NCBI GenBank assembly: GCA_020137815.1
Contig: CM035357.1
Span: 4,576,996-4,640,995, forward strand
DNA: 64,000 nt
Direction of reading: 5' to 3'
Source of the DNA: Hormiphora californensis
Taxonomy: Eukaryota; Ctenophora; Tentaculata; Cydippida; Pleurobrachiidae
The notes beneath the pieces were generated by a model. That model made no database searches, had not been told where the DNA came from, and saw only the letters and a list, made by a program, of their open reading frames with translations. Shown in pieces: positions 32,959-45,000 of this stretch. A program made the position numbers and the translations under genes. Each line of letters begins with the position of its first letter. Position 1 is the stretch's first letter.

Positions 32959-35900
32959 TCAGTATCTTCGGTTTCCTCTGTCCCTGTCGTCGTGACCATT
33001 AGAACCACCTGAAAGAAGGTATTGGTTATTCTGAATGAGATCTGATTCATTGCAAAAAGGAGATATCAAATTACTTGCTAAACTAAATTTATTGTAAGGA
33101 TTGGGTTTGCCTGATGACTGATCTTCATCCCCTGGCCTAGATACGAACTAGTATGTAGAAGCATCGTCAAAACACTTCCTCACACTGTGAGTCACATCCT
33201 GGCAATTTACATCCTAGACATTTGAATCAGAAGAAGGGGGATGTCAGCCGTGTAACGTGTGAGTTACTTACCTATGTTAGCTGAGTATGTTCCCTTGGGT
33301 GGGGCGTAGACCTGTTGGGTACCACCCTTCCTTCTCTTGGCGGTGGGTGACAGAGGACCAGCGGTACGGGTACTAGGCCGCTTACTGAGAGAGAATCATG
33401 TATGACTTGTGATGCAGCAACTTGGCAATGTGTATGGCAGCAAAACGTGCTATATAGCGAATAAATAAAAGCAAGACAAGAGAGGGAAACATAACACGAT
33501 ACAGTACACAATGCACATGCTTTCACACCCCGTGCTAATTAGTAAGTTCTACATATATGGTCGGACCCCGATTACCGGGCAAAACCCTTTTCCCCCGAGC
33601 ATCTCGGTAAATCGGGGTCTGACTGTAGTGAGTGAATAGCAAGCAAAGAAGTAAAAGTATATATTGTCAGTTTCATGCATGAATGCGACGAGTTGTGCAG
33701 AGAAGCTATTTCTCAACTTTTAGCACAATTTCCAGAAATAAAAATTGCGTTTCTCTGCTGATTGTAGCATAATAAAACAATAAGAGGGCTTAGCGACAAA
33801 TTCAAAACAACACATGTGTTCAAAACAATATAGCTTACTCAGAAACGAGTGTTGGATAAAGTCGATTCCTGTGAAGGAAACAAAAATTACGTGAAGTTCT
33901 TGCCCCTCCAAAATTCATTAAAATAACCAATTCCCCGTAATCAGATTTGAAATCTGTAGCTCTATAGAGAGGAATTAGGAAACATTGTACTTACGTGACA
34001 GTCGTGTACTCCTTCTTCCACGATAGTGTTATGTCTGGAGTATAGGAGTTGTCTGAAGCCAGTGCCTGTGGGAAGAAAGATATAGATAGATAGAGAAAGA
34101 GAGCGAGAGAGAGAGATGGTTGAGAGAAAAACATTGCTTGCAAAAAGTTGCAGACATTTTGCAAGTTGCTGGGTTTTCTCCCGATGGAATTGTTTGGTCG
34201 TGCGCGTACTGCTAACACGATGTACTTTATTCATTACTAATGTGCCGCGCGCGACAAACTCTCTGCAAGAACTCTGGGGCGAAGAGATGGGCATTGGACC
34301 ACGGCACCGGAAATCGGAATAAAGAGATGGGTCCGAGTTGGACCCGGGGACATGGTTATGAACTCAACTTCAGTTAAATCAGGGCTGAATTATGGCGGAC
34401 ACTTCAAGCAGTCTTGATGTAGTGCCTTCTAATCACAAATGTGAGCCAATTATAGTCATAATAAGCAGAGGGGCAATGGGGACCAACTTTGTTTGTTTGG
34501 AAGATGACAAATGTAAAGGGAGGATTAAAACATAACAATACTTTACCTTGCATAATTCTTTGCAATTCCATAACATCTTAACTACACGTGTTTTCAATGT
34601 CAACTGTTCTGGGGAGTCTTCCTCTGAAAAAAAGGGAAGTTTGTTAGTGTTTAATAAGCCAAGACAAACAAACAAACAAACAAACAAACAAACAAACAAA
34701 CAAACAAACAGACAAACAGACTTACTGACTGCAGATCGTCTCAGCCGCTTCATATAACTGGTACTTGCACGTTGTAGGTACGAGATTTTACCGGTACAGT
34801 CTGATAGTCTATCTTCTTCTTTCAAGAATGAGGGGACCTGGGAATAGTGAAAGTATAAAAACACAGACAAACACACTCACACTCTCTCACACACTCACAC
34901 ACACTCACACACATTATATCTGGCGGTTCTAATAATAGAGAAACACAGACTGCTGCAGTGGCATGGTAGTGGCAGGCAACATACTCGTTCTACTAGAGAT
35001 CAATTAGAGAGACGCACCACAAGTGCAACCCTAAAGAGGGCGAATGAGAGGCACTCCAAAGCTGAGAAGTTGAGTGATGGGGGATTTTCTACCTCATCCT
35101 CCTCCACTGGGACGTTATCAGGGAAAAACGATAGGAACAGTGCATAAATACCTAGAAGAAATTAGAAAATTAGAAGGTCAGATATATTTCATACTTCTGG
35201 GATTCTATAACGCCTAGTTTTGGGAGACAATCATTTTTTCCCTTGTTTTACTTGAAAAACTAGTGTATGGGATCATGAAAGTGGATGCGCCACAAGATCA
35301 TATCTCATTAGTTAGTAGATGTCTCACCGTCTATACAGAGTACAGCGTCCTCTTCTGTTACTGATGATTGGAGTGTTTCTGCCAGGCCTTGTAGAAGCTG
35401 GAAGAGGGGGTAGTGAGTAAAGATATATCAAGTAATTGTGTAACACATTGCCTTGATTTACTAGACTTTTCATGGAAAGAAGGGATTTATATCGCAGTAC
35501 TCGGTATTTAGAGGGGAAATATCGTTGATATACCCTAACCCGTGGGAGATTTATCGAGGTCTAGTAACTTGAGGTTTGGCACATCCCCCCCCCCCCTTTA
35601 CATACCAATAATTGGTGGTCTGGCTTTTCAACTTGACTGAACACAGGTAACACGCTGCCGAAATATTTCAGTATGTTGCTAGTATTGTTGCTTTTGTTGT
35701 GGTACTTTAGTACCAGGGGAAGTACCATACTGAACTTCTCAATGCCTTCCTCATTTGTGGGCTGAAATTAATTAAAATTGTAAAATTTTGAGATTTAATA
35801 TAATTCTTTAGGTATCACTGCTTGTACCGCCCGCAGTGTTATAAGTTTTCATGTATAACTGCTGGCAGTGTTATAAGTTTTCATGTATAACTGCTAGCAG

Positions 35901-38900
35901 TGATACATGAAAACTTATAACACCGCTGCACTTAGAACTCCACTGTTTCTGTCACACTTGAAAACCGTTAGAAAGATAAGCGTGTACGAACTCTCTCTCT
36001 CTTTCTTTATGTCACACTTGCAGCACCGAGAATCGAGATCAAGATAACAGTTACGAACTCCTGGTCCAACACTCTCTATCTCTCTCACTCTCACTTGGTT
36101 TGGTTTGGTTTGGTAGGATTACGGTATGGCCACTAAGCAGCACGCTACTGTCGGCACCGTGTTATTATAATATTCATATGAAAGACCCGAAGGAGACGCA
36201 GGTGCTCAGTACCACCATATTGTCAACACTTCAGATATAAAGGGATTTTGAAAAGTGTAAGATTTCAGTTTGAGATCGGGAAGAGAGGCAGAACTATGGA
36301 AGGGATTTGGGCTGGTTCTAGATCCCTTCATCCTGGGGAGTAGGACGGGATGCCGACCAGTGATCACGATCACATCAGACAGACAGTCTGAGTTGACCGA
36401 CACGGATACGTGTGTAGGAAGTACGTGAAGCCTAAAAAAGTATAAATCTAGCGAGACTCTGTCCTTCGCACAGTGTCAAGATTTAAACATGCAGGGGATG
36501 CAATAGAAAGGGTAATAAGAGCACGCCCCGAGGGACTGAAAATCGGTCATAGTGTCTCACTCTCACTCTCACTTATCTCTCACTCTCTTTACCTATCTCA
36601 TGCATTTTATTAGATCTTATCTTATACCGATATCTCTGCCTGCTATCCTATCATGATCATTCTATTGTTACGCCCATTCTATTGTTACGCCCTAAAGTGT
36701 CTCTCACTTTTGTTTTCAAAATTTTACAATGCAATTTTATTATGCCTATTTCCGTTGTACCTGAAGTCAACAATAATGTCCCAGATTCTTAAACTTTTAG
36801 ACCTCGCAGGCTCGGTCAAAAAGTAAAACTACATCACTCGCGAGCTCGTGAGGTAGTTACACTTAGTGGCAATCGCAGGCTCGTGCACTAAAGCGCAAGA
36901 ATCTGCCTCAACCTGTGGTCTCGGATCATTATTGTCGCACTTATAACACTCGACCTTCGGTCTCGTGTTATAAGTTTTCAGGTACCACTTGTAGGTATAA
37001 TAAAATCCTACACAATTATAATTCAATTAATTAATTATTTAATTGTTTAACACAATATTAATGATTTTACAGTAACAAGTAGTGTAACAAATAGTGTAGC
37101 AAGTAGTGTCAATGTATTTCAAAGGTGCAATTTACTGTCTCGACTTACATCAAATGGCTTCTCTAATTCCAACAACTTGTTTAGTAGTTTCAAGGTTTTC
37201 TTTCGGTCAATACAAGAGGCTATGGCCATCAGCTCCACAAAATCCTTGTAATCACCGTCCCTACTAATGTAGTCCAGCTGAAAAATAGAGACCTATTAGA
37301 AACCTACTAGAGACCTTTTAGAGACCAATTAATCACCGTCCCTACTAATGTAACCCAGCTGAAACCAAGGAGTAAACTGTTTTTTATCGACCATAAAATA
37401 CGCGATACAGCGTGTTAGGATTTAGGGGTGACTTCGTGGTACTCACGGGGTTCTCCATTTTCTAAAAAGCGCAAGGAATACGCAAGGATTACGCAAGGGT
37501 TCCGCGTTGAATACGCAAGGGTTGCGCAAGGATTACGTAACCAACATAAAAATGGGGATTGGAAGGTTTAAATATAACTCCCTGGGGTCCCTAAAACCAG
37601 GATCCCCAGACCCCCTAGAAACCCGGGAATTTCGGCGGGGGGGGGGGGGGGTTCTGCTCATACCTGTTCAATTAGAAAACTCTTCAGCTCATCATTGCCA
37701 GACAAGTTAGGGAAATACTTGTCACAGTCAGTGAGTCGTTCAAGGATAAACTTCCGTGCCGCTAACTTCACCTCCTCCTTACCATCAATCACCTGGACAA
37801 AGTTTGTTAAATTTAAAAAGTTTGTTAAATTTAAAAAGTTTGTTAAATTTGTTCTAACACTCCTTCACAAAAATATGCAATATTATATCTGTAAGAGACG
37901 GGCTCTTGAAGGGTGAGAGCGAGGCAAGGAGAAGTTTGTGTAGACATACGACTAACCCTAAAATATACGACTATACCCACATCTCACATGCCTCTAACTA
38001 GACACAATTCACATGTCTGTCTCTATAACTATCTAATTCACATGTTCATCTCGCATCTCTCTAATGCACTGATCGGGGGGTGCGACATGTTAATTTTGTT
38101 AACTTTGTTAATATTAACATCGAGAAAACAGGTGATTTAATACATAACAAAATTAACAAAAAGTTAACAAACGTTAACAAATGCCATTTATGCCATCTAA
38201 ATCCCTTTAGCACGTGTTTTTGGTATTTAACACTTGTTCTACGAGCTAAGTTGTTCCTTCTGCACGATTTGCATACCCTTACTACCTCTACTACGGCTTT
38301 TCTACAGCGATTTGTTCCATTGTGTAAATTTTAATAAAAACTGGCCAAACTAAACCGCAATTGAAGTCAAATGACCCTAATCCACATTTTCCAACCCTAA
38401 AAACTAAATAAGACTCATGAATTTACCTTAAAACGAAAAATATCCCAAAAATAAATTTTTCTAAAAAAACACAAGGATTTGTAGCGAAGCAAATTTTCAA
38501 TCTTTGACCAAAAAATTGATTTTGGAAACATTATATTTCTTTTTCCAACAGAAACGTTGTACATCATCTTCTAAGTCCAAAGAATCGATTATCAATGAAA
38601 AAATTACGTTAAAGTGAGATTTTATACCCTAAATTGAAATATTTTTAACTTTTGGAGTTTTTTCGATTTTGAGCCAAAAAATCTGTTTATCGGACTTTGG
38701 TTATCGGAAGAGGCCTTGTTAGGGTAAATATGTGTTAGATAAGTCATTAAACTATAAAATTAAACCAGTTAAAGTCGTTGTATCAACCAATAAGAACAGT
38801 CTTTTAGCATTTGTTAATTTTGTTAATTTTGTTAATTAACGTTAATTAACAAAATCGAAAAAAGAGGTGATTTATTAACAATTAACATGTCGTCCCCCCC

Positions 38901-39906
38901 CCACTGATCTCATTATGTAACTGTCTATTGCATTGTATTGGTTTCCCGTCAGGGATTCCATGAGACGTGTGTTGCGTCCTAAATACAGCTGTATTATTTC
39001 GTTATGTAACTATATTATTATCTGATTCACATCCCTCTGATTCACTGATCCCCCACTGATCTCATTATGTAACTATCTAACTATCTAGAGGTTATAGTAA
39101 CCTCTAACTATCTCATTAGATCTACCTGATCGACAATACCACTAATGGTAGCTCGTGTTTCTTGTTTGAGTAGCTGGGCCAGGCAGTGTTTCACTATTGT
39201 CTGGTCCAGGTGGGATTCTATTGGTAATAACTGGGCCAACACGTTAGCCATCCTGCAGATGGGGGGGGGGGGGGATTTTTGTACTAATCGTAGTTTTTTA
39301 ATGTTACCTTGTAATGAGAGATTATGGGGTTTGCCGTTTGATAGGGCTAATCAATAATTTAAAGTAATTTATAATTATAAGTACCTACTTTATAAAGAGT
39401 GGTTCCTGATCACATCACTTACCTGCCTATTAGTTTACTGTCAGCTTTGCACAAGTCAGGCAGTCCCTTGATAGCTTCACGCCTAATCACCGCTTCTGCT
39501 TCCTCGCACAAATCTATGAGAGGAGTTATGTATTACAGTTGTCAGACGCCAGTTGGTACCCCGATTTACCGGAGCCCATGATCTGATACGTATAAATTCC
39601 CATAAATATTATTCACACCCACATACAAAGATCAAATCCCGGAGCAGCCCGGTCAATCGGGGTAAATCGCAATTCTATAGACGATAGTTCATCAATACCT
39701 AGCTGAGCATTGAAGGCAGCATCCTGGTGATTTGGGAAGGATTTAAAGAATCTTGGAACAAACGAGGCACACAACCTCTTCTCGGCACCAGATCCATTCT
39801 TGATAGTAGATAGGATAGCTAGATATTCATCCTCAAACTCTCCCGCCTTATCTTTCGCATCTGCTAACACTCCAAACTTCTTATAGAGGCTCTCTACTCC
39901 CTCCAT
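32959..39906 (-). CDS. API5: Apoptosis inhibitor 5 (API5/AAC-11/FIF-like)
   Basis: Thirteen exons: 39906-39699, 39513-39423, 39252-39126, 37792-37664, 37277-37149, 35761-35606, 35397-35328, 35151-35093, 34837-34726, 34623-34547, 34065-33995, 33384-33272, 33008-32959. They sum to 1392 nt (463 residues), somewhat shorter than the ~500-525 usual for animals. The N-terminus (VESLYKKFGVLADA, KRLCASFVPRFFKSFPN, LCEEAEAVIRREAIKGLPD) is characteristic of the API5 HEAT/ARM-type helical repeat protein. The C-terminus has the basic stretch PTAKRRKGG, a likely nuclear signal, and an Arg/Gly end (DDRDRGNRRY). The family is nuclear and anti-apoptotic. The start at 39906 lies four bases after an AG acceptor-like site. 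It is last in the minus-strand row, 178 bases after the SDR gene stop. Confidence 0.95.
33559..33625. mobile_element. Pogo-like MITE, short
   Basis: GGTCGGACCCCGATTACC at the left and GGTAAATCGGGGTCTGACTG at the right surround the family core CCCCCGAGCATCTCGG. It lies in an API5 intron. Confidence 0.8.
34664..34712. repeat. (CAAA)n microsatellite
   Basis: Eleven or so CAAA units beside the API5 splice donor at 34726. Confidence 0.93.
35868..35923. repeat. Perfect hairpin GTGTTATAAGTTTTCATGTAT
   Basis: Arms 35868-35888 and 35903-35923 are exact complements; an additional direct copy of the left arm lies just upstream (about 35838-35858). Related sequence recurs at 36965-36980. It is in an API5 intron. 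Confidence 0.85.
36797..36980. repeat. Multi-hairpin repeat
   Basis: At least two stems: AACTACATCACTCGC paired with the GAGCTCGTGAGGTAGTT side at about 36826-36858, and CTTATAACAC/GTGTTATAAG around a TTCG-containing loop at 36940-36974. GCAGGCTCG recurs between them. It may be related to the branched element at 40426-40579. Confidence 0.6.
38075..38901. mobile_element. DNA element with 8-bp target duplication (827 bp)
   Basis: Ends GGGGGGTGCGACATGTTAATT and AATTAACATGTCGTCCCCC are inverted repeats; CACTGATC flanks both sides (38067-38074, 38902-38909). Subterminal GTTAATTTTGTTAA tracts mirror each other. The 8-bp duplication suggests a hAT-type transposase. It lies in API5 intron 3. Confidence 0.8.
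39550..39674. mobile_element. Pogo-like MITE remnant
   Basis: TACCCCGATTTACCGGAG and CCCGGTCAATCGGGGTAAATC are diverged ends; it lies in API5 intron 1, right after the first exon. Confidence 0.6.
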
Positions 39907-40083
39907 TCGTCTATGATAGGAGATGGTGGAATAAGCAGGGGTTTATCAGATCTTAGTTGGTTGATGTTCGAAAACAAATAAATAGTTAAAACTTTACAAA
40001 ACACTTTAAATGATTGTACTCTGAGGGTCACACTCGAAACACACAATATCTAATACTCAACAATATATATGTATTGTCTATCT

Positions 40084-42026
40084 TCATTTGCAAGATTTTT
40101 CTTTCATTTGATAAGTCCTCATGAACCATTGCTCGCTAATACTAATTGGATGAGATACCTTCTCCTGGACCAGTGCCTCAATTGCTCCCTCCAGTTCAGG
40201 GTGTGCGAACTCAAACCCTGAATCAACTAGTTTACCAGGCGCCACCCTGGGAGAATCAAGAAGAATGTTATCTGCCCGTTCAGTCCCGTACATGAGTCTG
40301 AATAGATTAGCAGGGGTGGATATTGTCTTATCACCGCAGATACACGCTTTGCCTGAAGAGAGGGTGGTATTATCCTCAAATTAAAACCTGGAAACCAGAT
40401 TCCCAAACAGAGTATAATATATATGTGCTATAACACCGGTGTGTATCTGTATATCGCGCCCCGCGCGGGGTGCGATATGCACGCATATCGGCTCCTTGCG
40501 GAGCAAGGAGACGATATGCAATATATCGCCCCGAACGTAGTGAGGGCGATATATTTGATACACATAAGGTGTTATAGCATATAACGCCCACTGCAAGCAA
40601 GGAGAGAACAACACTAATCCCCTTTCAAGTTTTTCAACTCAATTTGACAAACTATTCAACATCATCAAAGTTTCACAGTTCAACAACAAATAATGACACA
40701 GCGAGAGAGAGGCAACACAACTCATGTCAACCCTTCAAATATGTTCCCTTTTCAACTCCAGACATGTCTAGACATGTCTAGACAATCACACACACACAAG
40801 CGAACTATTGGGTGCTAATTAAATAGAGAGAGATAACGATTACCAATGTCTCTCTTGTCTCTCTCTCTTGTCGCCATTCTGCCGCCCCTTGTTGTGTCAA
40901 TCTCTCTTTCTCTTTGAAACAGTGTGTACACAACATACACACACACAAAAGAAAGAGTTTTCACACCTTTTTGGGTGAATTCTTGCGTGTAATAAATTGC
41001 ACTTTTAGAGCGGGAGTTATGAGATTTATCACCTCGGATTCAGTCATATCAGCCCGCTACCGCGCGGGTGTTATTTCTCCAAAAAATGCGCAGTGGGCGT
41101 TATATATGTACAACGAGCATGAATCAGTATACAAAATCGTGTACAAAGATCACTAACCCAAAGCATGTGCTAGATCGGTGTTAGTGTTAACATTTGGGGC
41201 GACGACATTGACCGGTCCTGACATTCCCGTCTGTTCCATCATGGCCATAACGGCGGAAACTGCGTCATGGACGTGGATCCAAGGAAAGGGTTGTGTACCT
41301 GGGATAGAGGAGAATATAGGGGGATTTAGTTGGAGGTGTTGGAGACTAAAAAGAAAGAGACTAGGCCATAGGTGGTGAAAACTAAAGGGAGAGAATATAG
41401 GGGTGCATATTTAGTTGGTGATAGCTGGTGTATTATAGGGAGGAATTAAGGGGGTAGATGGAATTAGTGGGAGGGAGGAATAGTTACACAGTTACAGTTG
41501 TCAGTTTGTTTGAAAAGTGAACAGTGCGGAGTATTTTAAGTACCCTAGCTCGTGTTGTACTTACCATGTCCCATAATAGTTGGTACGGTGTGAAGAGTCG
41601 CTGGTAATAACATTGACATGGGTTCTGTATCGTGAGCCAGAACCACGCCGAACCTTGCATTCACCAACCTAATTGGGAATAAACAAGAAAAACACGAGTT
41701 ATGTTGGTACTAAGCTGTGAGAAATAAGTTACCGTAGCTTTAAAATACATTGGTAGGTATTCTTCATCAACCTAATTGGGATTTTAACAACAACAACAAC
41801 AACAACATTGGCTGGGTGGGAGACCGGGAGCTATTTACTTTATCATTATATATTACCTTGTGGGAATTTCTGATGGAAGTTGCGAGGTTTCCTCCCATTT
41901 TTTGCAGAGCTTTGTAAAGTAAGTGCTCTTTCCAGACGGTGTAGGATCGTCTGCTTCTGTGAACACTTTACTGTTTCCATTCTCATACACACCTGTTAGA
42001 GATCAGATAATGATAGAGTGATAGAG

Positions 42027-42070
<44 letters not shown>

Positions 42071-45000
42071 GAGAGATAGAGATAAAGATAAAGATAGAGA
42101 GAGATTGAGAGATATAGATAGAGAGAGCGAGAAAGATATGAGAACTGAATGGATAAATGATTCATGAATTATGTAATTATATATAATTGCACGCTTGCAT
42201 TTCAAAAAGCTTTATGAGAGGGAACCAATAGCCGCCTGCTAATATAGCATTGTTTAATAGGACAATACGAATAGTAAGAGCAACGAGAGTATTTGCAGGA
42301 GAGAACGGGAACGGGAACAATACAATATTATATATAAGCGTGTGCATATAGGAGAGTTCTTAGAATTAGAAACGTCTTTGTAATTTATTGGTTTTATTTC
42401 ACGCTGGACACTAACTATTCCCCGCATCTCTTTCCCATCGCTTGTACACTGTTTTCAAGAGGCCCAGGTGTACCCATTTTAATTTCTAACCATCCTCTGA
42501 ATGAGCGTCGTAGTTAGCTGTATTTGTGTTAAATATTTAACTAATCTTTGGCAATCAAAAGTGATCAAACTCTCGTAATATTCGTCTTTTTTATTCTTCC
42601 TAAGAACTGTATTATAATACTCTTCCAATAATGTAGCTCGATTAAGAAAATTACAGATCAGTGTTCACGCTATCTCTCTCTCTCTAAAGCATTAGAAAGA
42701 TGAGACCTATTACAATTATATAGCGCTTTTAATCTTCATAATTCGTATACAGCTGCAGTAGATGTCACAGATCCATATTATGTACATTTTAATCTCTATC
42801 CCTCCTCCCAATATTTAATAGTGGGTTATAATGGAAGATTTGCCCCTACGTCTACCTAAACGGTTTAGAATGCATCGTGGTCCACAGTATTTGACTATGT
42901 ATTTGCATAACACATTCCATCTCTGTACTGTTTGTTGTAGAGATAGTGAAAATTAATTAAGGACATACCCAGTAATTTTATTCCTTATTGCTAATTAGTT
43001 AATTAGCCGTATGAGGAATAACATTTTGTATTTTGTGTGTTAGTTTTCTCTGTCTTCTTACTACAGCCCTCATAATTATGTATTCAGTATTGGCCGGTAG
43101 TACTTTTCTAAACCTGTTCTTTACAGCTGAGGTAGATGTCTCAAACAGAAGTCCTATTTGGCCGATTTATCCCATCTCTTGATATCGCTCTGGGGATTAT
43201 ATTCATCCTCCTAACATTCCTCTCCTACGCCCTAAACCCCCTGGTCTTCCACTTCTACCTCCGCAAGGAACCCCACACCTCCTGCACACTCCTCCACATG
43301 GGGTTATGTTTCTGGAACTTCCTCATAAACATGACACGACCAGTTGTTGTGGGTGCCAGTTTCTTATCACCAGCCTCCCTCAACGAGACCGCTGCTCCTA
43401 TCTGGCAGACAGTCCTCACATCATGGGTTGTCATACCCCAAAATATGAGCTGTGTAATCTACGCTCTTCTGTCCATTGATCTGCTGTTGAAGGTGGTTCG
43501 GCCCTTTTACAAGATCCACAAACACCACCTTCAGCTGTATCATTGGGGTGTGTGTATGGTGCAGAGCTTTGCTCTGGCAACGGTCTATTTCATGGAACAG
43601 GGCGATGTAAACTGGATAATGGCCATGGGTCATGTTTATCCACAACTTGCAGCACGGGATAAGCTCAGCAGACTTTTACTGATCGCGACACTGTTTGGAA
43701 TTGGTTTCCTACACTCCGTTATCAGCTTTATTGTTACCATAGCAACCGCTGTCTCCTTAGCAACCCAAACCTTCCTATCACCAATAACGTCCAAATCTCT
43801 CCAAGTAAAGCTGGTTAAACTGTTCATTTTGAATTTTGGGAGCGTCACCTTTTCAGCATCCTTTGCCTTTGTCATCTACTCCCTGGGTAAGGTGTTTTCT
43901 CTCAACATGGCAAATGGGGATCCGAGGATAGGGGAGGTTCGAGAGATGACGTTTTGGGGAACTCTGTTTGTTAGGACATGTACAGCTGCAATCGATCCCT
44001 TGATACTCGTCCTGTTTAACCGTGTTCTCACCAAGAAGACACTTCGGCTGCTTTTCTTCCGCAAAGTTATTAGTATGAAGAGAAATAATAATTACACTAT
44101 GGATGAGATTGTTCCAAACTAAAACTTGTGTTTTTGTGTTTTGTCTTAGCTTTCTCTGCCGAACCCTCACAGAGCATAAAATGCAGTGTGAGCTACACAA
44201 GGCTTACCTACAGCGGATGCGGAGATGAAGCACTCAGGGGGCTCCGCAGAGGATTTTATGGCAGCAACGAGCTCGCTTGTAGGACCAATCCTGAAATCAA
44301 TGTTAAATCAGTTTTATTATTTTTCGGCAGGTTCTATTTGAGTCGCCTCAATGAAATAAAGTATGAAAAATTCAAGCCTCTATCATGTTTCAAATCACGC
44401 TCAACCACACACCTGCTACTTGTAATTATATCCCTTAATCCTCTGGTCCACAAACCAGGGGCTCCGATCGTATGTCCGGTGAGATTGATCACCACATCAG
44501 TCCCCAACGGTAAACCGTTTTTCTTGATATCTTTCTAGAAACCGAGGGAACGTTAGATTTGGACTGGAAAGTCAGAACAAAAGAGAGGCTTATTATAACG
44601 AGCGGATGACAAAAATAATCTATGGATTTACCCAAGAGACACATCCTTGGGGAGGCTTAGTCCGAAACTTCTCTGGAGCTGCTTCCATTTGCCGTATCAC
44701 TTTGGACTCTCTTGCTTCCGATCCTAAAGTTCGATTTATCATTTTTTGAATTACAGTAGGACCCCGATTTAACGGTACCCCGATTTACCGGGAGAACAAA
44801 CTTCCCCATTATATAATGTAGGAAATTAACAGTATTTGACCCCGATATACCGGGCAAAACCCTATCCCGAGCATCCCAGTAAATCGGGGTCCGACTGTAC
44901 CAATACAGGGTGTCCCACTGTCTTTGCATCACCTGCGATTTTGGGTCATGACCGGGCTCCATTAAACTAACCAAAACTCATCGAAAAATTAGTCAAAATG

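Noticed and set aside
36206-36403. A 65-codon minus-strand frame in an API5 intron
   Set aside because: No domain, no splice-compatible exon in the API5 model, and API5 is complete in frame without it.
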